Shown: piece by piece, positions 51,547-60,104 of the stretch
Numbering within the stretch: position 1 is the stretch's first letter
Layout: each line of letters begins with the position of its first letter
Assembly: GCA_029059705.1 (NCBI GenBank)
Contig: JAIDVM010000010.1
Location: forward strand, 24,678 to 88,677
Direction: 5' to 3'
Length of the DNA: 64,000 nucleotides
From: Clostridia bacterium
GTDB taxonomy: Bacteria > Bacillota > Clostridia > Christensenellales > Borkfalkiaceae
The notes under the pieces: model-generated
What the model saw: the letters and a program-made list of their open reading frames with translations, nothing else
What the model was told of the DNA's origin: nothing
Databases searched by the model: none
Program-made: the position numbers and the translations under genes

Positions 51547-53292
51547 ATGAGGAAACTCTTAAAATATTTAAAGCATTATAAATTGCAATCGGCTCTCGCG
51601 CCGCTTTTCAAGCTGTTGGAAGCGCTGTTCGAGCTGTTCGTTCCCATAGTTGTTGCGGCGATTATCGACAACGGAATTAACGGTGGGGCGGGGGTAAGCT
51701 ACGTTGTTTACGCGTGCCTTATTTTGGTTGCTTTGGGAGTAATCGGTTTAATCAGCGCGGTATCCGCACAATATTTTGCGGCAAAGGCGGCGGTGGGCTT
51801 TTCAAAGGAGCTGCGGCACGACCTTTTTTCAAAAATGCAAAGCCTTTCATACAGCCAGATTGACGGTTTGGGCACGGGCAAAATGATTACGCGCATGACC
51901 AGCGACGTAAATCAGCTGCAATCGGGCGTAAACCTTGTTTTAAGGCTTTTCATGCGCTCGCCGTTTATTGTGTTCGGCGCAATGGTTATGGCGTTCATCG
52001 TAGACCCTTCGGGCGTTTCGGGCGGCGTTTTCGGCATATCGATTGCCGTTTTGTGCGTAATAGTTTTCGGCATAATGCTTGCAAGCATACCGCTTTATAA
52101 AAAAGTTCAGGGAAAGTTGGATAAGGTTACGACCGCCACGCGCGAAACGCTTACCGGCGCAAGAGTTTTAAGGGCTTTTTGCAAGGAAGAGGACGAAATT
52201 GCCGCCTATAACAAAAAGAACGGCGAGCTTACAAAAGTTCAGCTCTTCGTCGGCAAAATTTCCGCGCTTATGAACCCTTTGACTTACGCGGTTATAAACG
52301 CGGCGATAATCGTTTTGTTATACGTCGGCGCAATCAAAATAGACGGCGGCACGCTCACGCAAGGGCAGGTCGTTTCGCTCTATAATTACATGTCGCAGAT
52401 TTTAGTCGAGCTTATAAAGCTTGCAAATTTGATAATAACGGTTACAAAATCGTTTGCGTGCGCGGGCAGAATTACTGAAATTCTCGATATGAAGACGGAA
52501 CTTGTCCGCGGCGAAAAAACCGAACAGCCCGCAGGCGGGGAAGCTCCTTTTATAGAATATAAAAACGTAAGCGTAAACTACGGCAACGCGCAGGTGAACG
52601 CGCTCGATAACGTTTCGTTTTCGGTTGAACGCGGGCAAACCGTTGGCATAATCGGCGGCACGGGCGCGGGAAAAACTACGCTTGTAAACGTTTTGCCGCA
52701 CTTTTACGACGTGCGCGAAGGTCAGGTTTTGATTGACGGCGTAAACGTAAACGGTATCGGCGACGAGGCGTTGAGGGATAAATGCGGAATCGTGCCACAG
52801 CGCGCCGTGCTCTTTAAGGGAACTATACGCGAAAACATGCAATGGGGCAAAAACGACGCGGGCGATGATGAAATTACGGCGGCGGTAGCAGCAGCGCAGG
52901 CAACCGACGTTATAAACTCCAAGGACGGCGGGCTTGACGAGCCCGTGGAGCAGGGCGGCAAAAATTTTTCGGGCGGACAGCGGCAAAGGCTTACAATTGC
53001 CCGCGCGCTCGTCAAAAAGCCCGAAATTCTTATTCTCGACGACAGCGCGTCCGCGCTCGACTACGCAACCGACGCAAATTTGAGAAAATCGCTTAAAAAT
53101 CTCGATTATAACCCCACGGTTTTCATAGTTTCGCAACGCACTTCGTCCATAAGGCACGCCGATAAAATAATAGTTTTGGACGGCGGCAAAATGGTGGGCT
53201 TAGGCACGCACGACGAGCTTATGCAAAGCTGCGGGGTATACCGCGAAATAAATAATTCCCAGTTCGGGAAAGAGGAGGCGCAAAATGGCTGA
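51547..53292 (+). CDS. ABC exporter, half-transporter A (degenerate catalytic site)
   Basis: 581 residues: six membrane helices (about residues 15-300) followed by an ATPase domain. Walker A is IGGTGAGKTTL, signature FSGGQRQRL, and Walker B LILDDSASALD, with Asp where the catalytic Glu normally stands. The next gene encodes a partner with a normal Glu, so together they look like a heterodimeric exporter of the TM287/288, LmrCD or BmrCD type. The genes overlap by 8 bp. Substrate unknown; drug or lipid export is usual. No ribosome site; the transcript should begin at about the ATG. Confidence 0.92.
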   Translation: MRKLLKYLKHYKLQSALAPLFKLLEALFELFVPIVVAAIIDNGINGGAGVSYVVYACLILVALGVIGLISAVSAQYFAAKAAVGFSKELRHDLFSKMQSLSYSQIDGLGTGKMITRMTSDVNQLQSGVNLVLRLFMRSPFIVFGAMVMAFIVDPSGVSGGVFGISIAVLCVIVFGIMLASIPLYKKVQGKLDKVTTATRETLTGARVLRAFCKEEDEIAAYNKKNGELTKVQLFVGKISALMNPLTYAVINAAIIVLLYVGAIKIDGGTLTQGQVVSLYNYMSQILVELIKLANLIITVTKSFACAGRITEILDMKTELVRGEKTEQPAGGEAPFIEYKNVSVNYGNAQVNALDNVSFSVERGQTVGIIGGTGAGKTTLVNVLPHFYDVREGQVLIDGVNVNGIGDEALRDKCGIVPQRAVLFKGTIRENMQWGKNDAGDDEITAAVAAAQATDVINSKDGGLDEPVEQGGKNFSGGQRQRLTIARALVKKPEILILDDSASALDYATDANLRKSLKNLDYNPTVFIVSQRTSSIRHADKIIVLDGGKMVGLGTHDELMQSCGVYREINNSQFGKEEAQNG

Positions 53293-55051
53293 CCTTTCCC
53301 GCAAAAAAGTGTTTAAACGCATTTTAAAACAGTTAAAGCACTACAAGCTTATGCTTGCGCTCACGATATTCTTCGCGCTTGTAACCGTGGCGGGCAACTT
53401 AATAGTGCCCGTGTTCTTCGGGCAGGTTGTCGACCTCTTCGATTTAACCAAATATTCCGAAGTCGATTTTGCGCAGGTTTTCCAAAAATTTATAATAATC
53501 GGCGCGGTGGTTGCGGCAACGTGCGTTGCGCAATGGCTAACAAGCATAATAAATAACCGCATAACCTACAACGTCGTAAAGGACGTAAGGGAAGAAGCTT
53601 TTGCAAATCTGCAAAAGCTGCCGCTCAGCTTTATCGATTCGCACTCCTACGGCGATATAGTGGGGCGCAACATTGCGGACGTAGACCAGTTTGCCGACGG
53701 ACTGTTAATGGGCTTTACGCAGCTTTTTACAGGCGTTTTAACCATAATCGGCACGCTTGTAATAATGTTCGTTTTAAACTGGATAATTGCGCTCATCGTT
53801 TTCGTTTTAACGCCGCTTTCGCTGTTCGTCGCAAAGTTTATCGCCACGCGAACTTATTCCATGTTTAAAACCGCTTCGGAAATCCGCGGCGAGCAGACGG
53901 CTTTCATAGACGAAATAATCGGTAATTTAAAGGTGGTGCAGGCTTTCAACCGCGAGGACGAAAACCTTGAAAAATTTGACGAAATAAACGGCAGACTTAC
54001 CAAAGCCTCGCTTAAATCAATTTTCTTCTCGTCGCTCACAAATCCTTCTACGCGGTTCGTAAACGCAGTCGTTTACGCCGCCGTTGCGCTGTCGGGCGCG
54101 TTAATGCTCGTTTGCAACGTTTCGCTCCCGCTCGCGTTTTCGGTGGGTATTCTTACAAGCCTTTTGTCATACGCCAACCAATACACAAAGCCCTTTAACG
54201 AAATTTCGGGCGTAATAACCGAATTGCAAAACGCGGTTGCGTGCGCGGGCAGAATTTATGAAATAATAGACGAAACCCCGCAAACGCCCGACGCGGAGAA
54301 CGCGTTCGTGCTTGAAAACGCGGAGGGCAACGTCGCTTTCGACAATGTTTGTTTTTCGTATACGGCGGATAAAAAGCTTATCGAAAATTTAAACGTAAAG
54401 GCTAAAGCTGGGCAAAGAATTGCAATAGTCGGGCCTACCGGTTGCGGAAAGACTACGCTTATTAACCTTTTAATGCGCTTTTACGAGCCGACGGACGGCA
54501 CTATTTCCGTAGACGGCAAAAATATAATAAAAACCACGCGCAAATCGCTGCGCAAAAACTACGGCATGGTGTTGCAGGATACGTGGTTAAAGAGCGGCAC
54601 CGTGCGCGAAAATATAGCTATGGGCAAGCCCGACGCTACCGAAGAAGAGATTATTGCCGCAGCTAAGGCTTCGCACTCGCACAACTTTATTATGCAGCTT
54701 CCGCAGGGTTACGACACCGTGCTTGCCGAGGACGGCGGCAATCTTTCGCAGGGGCAAAAACAGCTTTTATGTATAACGAGAATAATGCTCTGTCTGCCGC
54801 CCATGCTCATTTTGGACGAGGCTACTTCGTCGATAGACACGCGTACGGAGCTGAAAATACAAAAAGCCTTTGCTAGGCTTATGAACGGCAGAACAAGCTT
54901 TATCGTCGCGCACCGTCTTTCAACGATTAAAGAGGCGGATTTGATTTTGGTAATGAATGACGGCAACATCGTGGAGCAGGGCACGCATAAAGAACTGCTT
55001 GCGGCGGGCGGCTTTTATTCCAAATTATATAACAGTCAGTTTTCCGTATAA
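53285..55051 (+). CDS. ABC exporter, half-transporter B (canonical catalytic site)
   Basis: 588 residues with the same layout: N-terminal six-helix domain (about 20-310), then Walker A VGPTGCGKTTL, signature NLSQGQKQLL and Walker B LILDEATSSID with the catalytic Glu, and switch histidine VAHRLSTI. The pairing of this complete site with the degenerate one of subunit A is typical of heterodimers, in which one ATP site turns over. It ends 41 bp before the ABC-F gene. Confidence 0.93.
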   Translation: MADLSRKKVFKRILKQLKHYKLMLALTIFFALVTVAGNLIVPVFFGQVVDLFDLTKYSEVDFAQVFQKFIIIGAVVAATCVAQWLTSIINNRITYNVVKDVREEAFANLQKLPLSFIDSHSYGDIVGRNIADVDQFADGLLMGFTQLFTGVLTIIGTLVIMFVLNWIIALIVFVLTPLSLFVAKFIATRTYSMFKTASEIRGEQTAFIDEIIGNLKVVQAFNREDENLEKFDEINGRLTKASLKSIFFSSLTNPSTRFVNAVVYAAVALSGALMLVCNVSLPLAFSVGILTSLLSYANQYTKPFNEISGVITELQNAVACAGRIYEIIDETPQTPDAENAFVLENAEGNVAFDNVCFSYTADKKLIENLNVKAKAGQRIAIVGPTGCGKTTLINLLMRFYEPTDGTISVDGKNIIKTTRKSLRKNYGMVLQDTWLKSGTVRENIAMGKPDATEEEIIAAAKASHSHNFIMQLPQGYDTVLAEDGGNLSQGQKQLLCITRIMLCLPPMLILDEATSSIDTRTELKIQKAFARLMNGRTSFIVAHRLSTIKEADLILVMNDGNIVEQGTHKELLAAGGFYSKLYNSQFSV

Positions 55052-55092
55052 CGCGGCAAAACGCAATTCAAATAAAAATAATCGGAGATTTT

Positions 55093-56670
55093 ATGTTACA
55101 GGTAAATAATGTTTCGCTGCAATACGGCAGTAAAAAGCTTTTCGAGGACGTAAACCTTAAATTTACAAAGGGCAACTGCTACGGCATAATCGGCGCAAAC
55201 GGCGCGGGCAAATCCACCTTTTTAAAGGTGTTAAGCGGCGAGGTTGAACCCAACAAGGGCGACGTTACGCTTGATAAAACCGAGCGTATGTCCGTTTTGC
55301 AACAAAACCAAAACGCGTTCGACCATGTAACCGTACTTCGCGCGGTTATGCTCGGGCACAAGCGTTTGGTTGATATAATGGACGAAAAGGACGCGCTTTA
55401 CGCAAAAGCCGATTTTTCGGAAGAGGACGGCGTGCGCGCAAGCGAGCTTGAAAGCGAGTTTGCCGAGCTTGGCGGCTGGGAAGCCGAGTATGAGGCGCAA
55501 ACGCTTTTAAACGCGCTTGATATTACCGACGAGCACCACGATACGCTTATGGCGGATTTGGACGCTAAGTTGAAGATTAAGGTGCTTTTGGCGCAGGCGC
55601 TTTTCGGCAACCCCGACGTGCTTTTATTGGATGAGCCTACGAACAACCTCGATATAAAAACCGTGCGCTGGCTTGAAAACTATCTTTTGGATTTCGAAAA
55701 CACGATAATTATCGTTTCGCATAACCGTCACTTTTTAAATAAGGTTTGCACGCACATCTGCGACGTGGATTTCGGCAAAATCAACATGATGCTCGGCAAT
55801 TACGATTTCTGGTACGAAACCAGCCAGCTAATCGCCCGCCAGCAGCGCGACCAGAATAAAAAGAACGAGCAGCGCGCAAAGGAATTGCAGGACTTTATTG
55901 CAAGGTTTGCCGCAAACGCCTCAAAGTCACGTCAGGCGACCTCGAGAAAGAAGGAGCTTGAAAAGCTCACCATTTCCGACTTTAAGCCTTCGTTAAGAAA
56001 ATATCCCTATATCGATTTCAAATTCGAAAAGGAAATAGGCAACGATATATTAATGGTAGAGGGGCTTACGAAAAAGGGCTACTTCGAAAACGTTTCCTTT
56101 ACTGTACAAAAGGACGATAAAATCGGTATAGTCAGCGACAAGAGCACCACGGTTTCGATGCTTTACGACGTGTTGACGGGCAAGGTTCAGCCCGACGCGG
56201 GCACGGTAAAGTGGGGCAAAACCATTTCTGTATCCTACTTCCCCGAAAATAACAACGAATATTTTGCGGGGTGCAATCTTTCGCTTGTCGAATGGCTCAG
56301 CCAGTATTCCAAAGACCATTACGAGGAGTATTTAAGGGGCTGGCTCGGCAGAATGTTGTTTTCGGGCGAGGAAGCGCTTAAACAGGCAAAGGTTTTGTCG
56401 GGCGGTGAAAAGGTGCGCTGCATGCTTTCAAAAATGATGCTCGAAGGCGGCAATTTCTTAATTTTGGACGAGCCGACCAACCATCTCGACCTCGAATCGA
56501 TAACCGCGCTCAACAACGGAATGAAGAATTTTAAGGGCTGCATGCTGTTCACGTCGCACGACCAGGAGCTTATGAATACGGTTGCGAACAGAATTATAGA
56601 AATTAACGGCACCAAAAAATTCGATAAATGTGTAAATTACGACGAATATTTAGACATCATAACGCAGTAA
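55093..56670 (+). CDS. ABC-F family ATPase (YkpA/YbiT-like), one composite site degenerate
   Basis: 525 residues, two ABC domains joined by a basic coiled linker (about residues 240-310, with ARQQRDQNKKNEQRAKEL and NASKSRQATSRKKELEKL); no membrane part. NBD1 has Walker A GANGAGKST and Walker B LLLDEPTNNLD, but its signature is ADLDAKLKIK rather than LSGGQ. NBD2 has VLSGGEKVRC and LILDEPTNHLD, but its Walker A reads GIVSDKSTTVSM. ABC-F proteins act on ribosomes, as translation factors or antibiotic-protection proteins; this subgroup is housekeeping-like. It has its own ribosome site and may be cotranscribed with the exporter. Confidence 0.9.
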   Translation: MLQVNNVSLQYGSKKLFEDVNLKFTKGNCYGIIGANGAGKSTFLKVLSGEVEPNKGDVTLDKTERMSVLQQNQNAFDHVTVLRAVMLGHKRLVDIMDEKDALYAKADFSEEDGVRASELESEFAELGGWEAEYEAQTLLNALDITDEHHDTLMADLDAKLKIKVLLAQALFGNPDVLLLDEPTNNLDIKTVRWLENYLLDFENTIIIVSHNRHFLNKVCTHICDVDFGKINMMLGNYDFWYETSQLIARQQRDQNKKNEQRAKELQDFIARFAANASKSRQATSRKKELEKLTISDFKPSLRKYPYIDFKFEKEIGNDILMVEGLTKKGYFENVSFTVQKDDKIGIVSDKSTTVSMLYDVLTGKVQPDAGTVKWGKTISVSYFPENNNEYFAGCNLSLVEWLSQYSKDHYEEYLRGWLGRMLFSGEEALKQAKVLSGGEKVRCMLSKMMLEGGNFLILDEPTNHLDLESITALNNGMKNFKGCMLFTSHDQELMNTVANRIIEINGTKKFDKCVNYDEYLDIITQ

Positions 56671-56709
56671 ACTTGCCGCGGTGGCAAATTATTTTACAAT
56701 AATCTAAAA

Positions 56710-56718
56710 TTCGACAAA
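56710..56718 (-). promoter_or_regulatory. 0A box upstream of spo0A
   Basis: TTCGACAAA on the plus strand reads TTTGTCGAA on the minus strand, containing the TGTCGAA consensus bound by phosphorylated Spo0A. It lies 40 bp upstream of the likely -35. Confidence 0.7.
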
Positions 56719-56757
56719 ATATTTTAAAATAATTTTTTCATTATTTTACAAAATTAC

Positions 56758-56786
56758 TTTACTTTTGCAATTATGTGTAATATAAT
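56758..56786 (+). promoter_or_regulatory. Promoter of spo0A
   Basis: TTTACT (56758-56763), 17-bp spacer, TATAAT (56781-56786). A perfect TTGCAA at 56765 is too close to the -10 to be used with it. Confidence 0.55.
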
Positions 56787-56826
56787 CATTTCGCGTAGGG
56801 CAAATAAGACTAGGAGTAAAGAGATA

Positions 56827-57597
56827 ATGAAAAAAATTAATGTTGCAATTTTTGAGAACAACGAAGATTTACTTAACGAACTTACAAGTTATATTTCGTC
56901 CGTAGACGGTTACGAGGTTTGCGCGGCTTCTGCAAACGGCAACTCGGCAACGGAATTAATTAAGCGTAACGTGCCCGACGTTGCCATAGTTGATTTGGTT
57001 TTGAGCGGGCTTGACGGGTTTGGAGTGCTCGATACCATAAAGGAATCGTGTGCGGGCTGCCTTTCAATAGCGATAGGCGGGTTTGCCGACGATAAAATCG
57101 TGGACAGAGCAATCGAACACGGCGCCGTTTATTATTTGGCAAAGCCCGTTAAGGCGGAAACGCTGATGAACAGAATCCGCGAGCTTTCAAGCGATAAGTC
57201 CATAGAATATAAGGTGGGCACGGATATCCGCGACAAGCGCAAAATCAGCTCTCTCGACGAAAAAATAAGTAATATTTTTATTACGATAGGTATTCCGCCG
57301 CATATAAAAGGATTTTCGTATCTTCGCGAAAGCATAAAAATGGCGGTTGCCGAACCGAGCATAATCAACCGCGTAACAAAAGAGCTTTATCCAAGCGTGG
57401 GCGAAAAATTCAGCACGAGCGCAAGCAAGGTTGAAAGAGCGATAAGGCACGCAATAGAGGTTGCCTGGAACCGCGGCAGAACGGACGCGATAAGCTCGAT
57501 TTTCGGAGCGCGCGTTTACATAGGCAGCGAAAGACCTACCAACAGCGAATTTATTGCGCTGGTTGCGGACAAGCTCATTTTGGAATCGCTGGATTGA
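56827..57597 (+). CDS. spo0A: Sporulation master regulator Spo0A, with altered receiver pocket
   Basis: 256 residues. The C-terminal DNA-binding domain is an unmistakable Spo0A_C: FITIGIPPHIKGFSYLRESI, KFSTSASKVERAIRHAIEVA and RPTNSEFIALVADKL. The N-terminal receiver keeps the phospho-acceptor Asp56 (IVDLVLSGLDG) and Lys106 (YYLAKPVK), but the acidic pair that binds Mg2+ (Asp10-Asp11 in Bacillus) reads Glu10-Asn11, and the switch Thr is Gly84. AGGAG at 56812-56816 fixes the ATG at 56827; the frame is open further upstream. spoIVB, the common clostridial neighbour, is absent. It is convergent with a second Spo0A-like gene. Confidence 0.93.
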   Translation: MKKINVAIFENNEDLLNELTSYISSVDGYEVCAASANGNSATELIKRNVPDVAIVDLVLSGLDGFGVLDTIKESCAGCLSIAIGGFADDKIVDRAIEHGAVYYLAKPVKAETLMNRIRELSSDKSIEYKVGTDIRDKRKISSLDEKISNIFITIGIPPHIKGFSYLRESIKMAVAEPSIINRVTKELYPSVGEKFSTSASKVERAIRHAIEVAWNRGRTDAISSIFGARVYIGSERPTNSEFIALVADKLILESLD

Positions 57598-57614
57598 TAA
57601 TTTAATAAATTAAA

Positions 57615-57646
57615 AACGCGGCTGAAATTCAGCCGCGTTAATTTTT
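57615..57646. terminator. Bidirectional terminator between the two Spo0A-like genes
   Basis: AACGCGGCTG / CAGCCGCGTT stem with loop AAATT, then T-run; A-rich on the other side. Confidence 0.88.
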
Positions 57647-58435
57647 TTAAGAAGTTTTTATGATATTCGAGTAATAGTAAATAAATTCGGTAATAGTGGG
57701 AACGCCTCTGTCCGATTTTACCGTCGCTCTGTAATGCTTTAAAAGATTTTCGGGAGGAGCGGTATTCCAGGCTCGGTTAATCGCGTTTTGCATGGCTCTT
57801 TCAACCGCCGCTTCGGATTTCATGTTCTTTTTTGCAACCATCTGGTAAACGCGTTCGTTTTTGCCTTGCGCAAGAAAAACTATTGCGTCGGCAAGGTATT
57901 GATAGCCCGAAGATTTAGGGTTAATTCCAACAAGGTTCATTTCTTCGTAGGCAAGTCTTCTGAAACGCTTTTCGGCGTATTCCGTCTGCTGCGTTGCGGT
58001 AACGATAATTCCGTGTTCAACCGACTTGCGCGACAAAATCATTTCTCTGCTCATCTTCAAAAATTCAATGGGCAGTTTGGCAGTGTAGCCTTCCTGACAC
58101 TTAGTCATTATGTAATCCGCGCCGAGCTTTCTTGCAATGTCGTGCGTAACCGTGCTTATGTTGTGGGTTACGATTAAAATAAAGGGAGGACGGCTGAACG
58201 CTGCGTCGTGAATTTTTTTGAGTAAGTCCATGCCGTCGCCGTAGCCTTTTTGCAGTTCAAGGTCTAAAATAAGCACGTCGGGGCGAATTTCGGAAACCAT
58301 TTCAAAGGCTTGCTCTGCGTTTCCCGTATTGCCAACCAGGCTTAAAAGTTCTCTGTTCGCGTCTATTTCTACTATAAGGTCGCTTAAATCCTTAGGGTCG
58401 TCTTCAACGATAACTATTTCAAGTTTAATATCCAT
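57647..58435 (-). CDS. Spo0A-like response regulator (receiver plus divergent Spo0A_C-like domain)
   Basis: 262 residues. The receiver is complete: Asp12-Asp13 (IVIVEDDPKDL), phospho-acceptor Asp58 (VLILDLELQKG), Thr90 and Lys112 (TKCQEGY, lacking the usual Pro). After a linker, residues ~165-255 resemble Spo0A_C: LVGINPKSSGYQYLADAI aligns with the GIPxHIKGxxYLREAI region, EAAVERAMQNAINRAWN with RVERAIRHAIEVAWxRG, and VPTITEFIYYYSNII with PTNSEFIAMVADKL. It is clearly a paralogue, not a second orthodox Spo0A. Two tandem 0A boxes lie just upstream of its -35. Its targets are unknown. Confidence 0.82.
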   Translation of the reverse strand: MDIKLEIVIVEDDPKDLSDLIVEIDANRELLSLVGNTGNAEQAFEMVSEIRPDVLILDLELQKGYGDGMDLLKKIHDAAFSRPPFILIVTHNISTVTHDIARKLGADYIMTKCQEGYTAKLPIEFLKMSREMILSRKSVEHGIIVTATQQTEYAEKRFRRLAYEEMNLVGINPKSSGYQYLADAIVFLAQGKNERVYQMVAKKNMKSEAAVERAMQNAINRAWNTAPPENLLKHYRATVKSDRGVPTITEFIYYYSNIIKTS

Positions 58436-58461
58436 AATATTGCTCCTTTTATTTTGAATAC

Positions 58462-58490
58462 ATTATAACCCATTATTTTACAAAAATCAA
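58462..58490 (-). promoter_or_regulatory. Promoter of the Spo0A-like regulator
   Basis: Minus strand: TTGATT (58485-58490), 17-bp spacer, TATAAT (58462-58467); the start near 58455 is 20 nt before the ATG. Confidence 0.78.
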
Positions 58491-58495
58491 CGCAA

Positions 58496-58514
58496 ATCGA
58501 CAAATTTCGACAAT
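58496..58514 (-). promoter_or_regulatory. Two tandem 0A boxes
   Basis: Minus strand reads ATTGTCGAA (58506-58514) then TTTGTCGAT (58496-58504). The centres are 10 bp apart, one helical turn, and the nearer box ends 5 bp upstream of the -35. Confidence 0.72.
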
Positions 58515-58521
58515 AAAAAGA

Positions 58522-58542
58522 CTACCGCCGACGCGGCGGTAG
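58522..58542 (-). terminator. Terminator of the pot operon
   Basis: CTACCGCCG / CGGCGGTAG stem with a 3-nt loop; minus-strand T-run follows. Confidence 0.88.
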
Positions 58543-58547
58543 CTTTT

Positions 58548-60104
58548 TTAGGCTCTTTCAAATCCGTTTTTGGGTTTATTTTTGATAAACAGCCTGTATC
58601 TGAAGGAATAAAGGCATATTGCAGCCGCAAGAATTATTATTATTCCCGCTACGATTCCTACGGTCACGGGCGAAAAATCCAAAAGGTCGGGGCACCTTAC
58701 GTTTATCCACATCTGGTTTATTTCGCCGAGCTTTTCGCCGAAATCGAGCATAATCACGCTGCGGTCAATTACGTTTTGAGGGGGGTACTGCGCAAACAAC
58801 TGCCTGCCGCGGTTTATTTCTGTTTTTGTTTCGTCGGAAAATTCGAAGTTTGCCGCGTCTACCGAAAGGGAATAACCTTCACCGAATAAATAGCTCAAAT
58901 CGTAATCGAAAACTTCTTCGGCGTCTTCGTCCGCGCCGTAATTCCATTCCATATAATCGAAAACCGTTTGGTCGGTAATGGCGGAGGAGTAGCCTATGTA
59001 ATTCATATTTCTTATGGCGTTATCGGGGCGGGAAAGGAAATTTACAAACGCTTCCGCGGCAGTCTTTCTCTGTTCGTTGCCGTCAATGCCGGTTTTTAGC
59101 ATAAGCCAGCCGTCAAACCAAAGGTTTGCGCACTCGTCGGGCACCGAATACCAAAGCTCGGTGGGGTTTGTTTTGTCGCTTTCGGCTTCGTCCAGAATAT
59201 ACACCGCGTCGCCCGACCATTGATAGTTTGCAAGTACTTTTCCCGTAACCATATCGGATTTTCCCGAATCGGTTTCAAAGGAGTAAACGTTTTCTTTAAT
59301 GGCTTTTAAAACGTCCTGGGCTTTTGAAATAGTAAGTTCGTCGGTTGCGTTTAAAAGGCTGCTTTTTGTTGCGTCGTCAATTGCCCCGCCCGTAAGCGTA
59401 TCTTTATTTATAATGCCGAGGGTGGCAAAATACGCGTCGCGCACGTTGTCTTTAATGGTAACCTGCCGTTTGTACTTTTCGTTTAAAAGCAGGCCCCAGC
59501 TCGAAACTTCCTCGGAGGAAAGCTTTTCGGGGTTATAAACAAGCCCCGTCGTGCCCCACATATAACAAGCCGCCTTTTTGTGCCAGTCGTATTCATTGAA
59601 AACGCTGTCGTTATCGCCGTCTATATAGCGGGAAACGAAGTTCGCATAATAGTTTTCTTTGTTATCCAAATTCCAGAATTCGTCGGAATAGGTCACGTAA
59701 TTATCCTCGGCAATCAGCTTCATAAGCATGTAGTCCGAAGGGCATACAAGGTCGTAAACGTCGCCGAGGCTCAAACGGTTGTATAAGTCCTCGTTTGTGC
59801 CGAAGGTGGAGTATTCAACCCTTACCTTAAACCCGAAATCGTGCTCTTCGTTAAACCATTTTGTAAAATCGTCCTCAACCGAATTGACGCCGAAAACGCC
59901 TTCTTCGCCGTCGGCAGCGTAGGGGTTGTCAATTTCTATGCGGTCTTCTTCATCCCATTTGCCGAGGTCGATATATTCTTCCCAGCTGCATACCCGCAAA
60001 ACTACGGTTTCGTTACTGCCGCCGCAAGCGGTTAAGGGGAGCAAAAACATACAAGCCGACAGCGCCGCAGCGAGCACGGCAAAAAACTTTTTAAGCTTAA
60101 TCAT
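58548..60104 (-). CDS. potD: Spermidine/putrescine-binding lipoprotein PotD with C-terminal membrane anchor
   Basis: 518 residues; typical PotD is about 350. It has a lipoprotein signal (FLLPLTACGGS, Cys27), then a PotD-like binding fold with LRVCSWEEYIDLGKW, YDLVCPSDYMLMKLIAED, YMWGTTGLVYNPEKL and VLANYQWSGDAVYILDEA, the usual ligand-pocket regions. After the binding domain come about 70 extra residues and a hydrophobic helix (GIVAGIIIILAAAICLYSF, ~480-500) with a basic tail, so the protein could be anchored at both ends. It is the last gene of the operon and overlaps potC by 4 bp. Confidence 0.9.
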   Translation of the reverse strand: MIKLKKFFAVLAAALSACMFLLPLTACGGSNETVVLRVCSWEEYIDLGKWDEEDRIEIDNPYAADGEEGVFGVNSVEDDFTKWFNEEHDFGFKVRVEYSTFGTNEDLYNRLSLGDVYDLVCPSDYMLMKLIAEDNYVTYSDEFWNLDNKENYYANFVSRYIDGDNDSVFNEYDWHKKAACYMWGTTGLVYNPEKLSSEEVSSWGLLLNEKYKRQVTIKDNVRDAYFATLGIINKDTLTGGAIDDATKSSLLNATDELTISKAQDVLKAIKENVYSFETDSGKSDMVTGKVLANYQWSGDAVYILDEAESDKTNPTELWYSVPDECANLWFDGWLMLKTGIDGNEQRKTAAEAFVNFLSRPDNAIRNMNYIGYSSAITDQTVFDYMEWNYGADEDAEEVFDYDLSYLFGEGYSLSVDAANFEFSDETKTEINRGRQLFAQYPPQNVIDRSVIMLDFGEKLGEINQMWINVRCPDLLDFSPVTVGIVAGIIIILAAAICLYSFRYRLFIKNKPKNGFERA

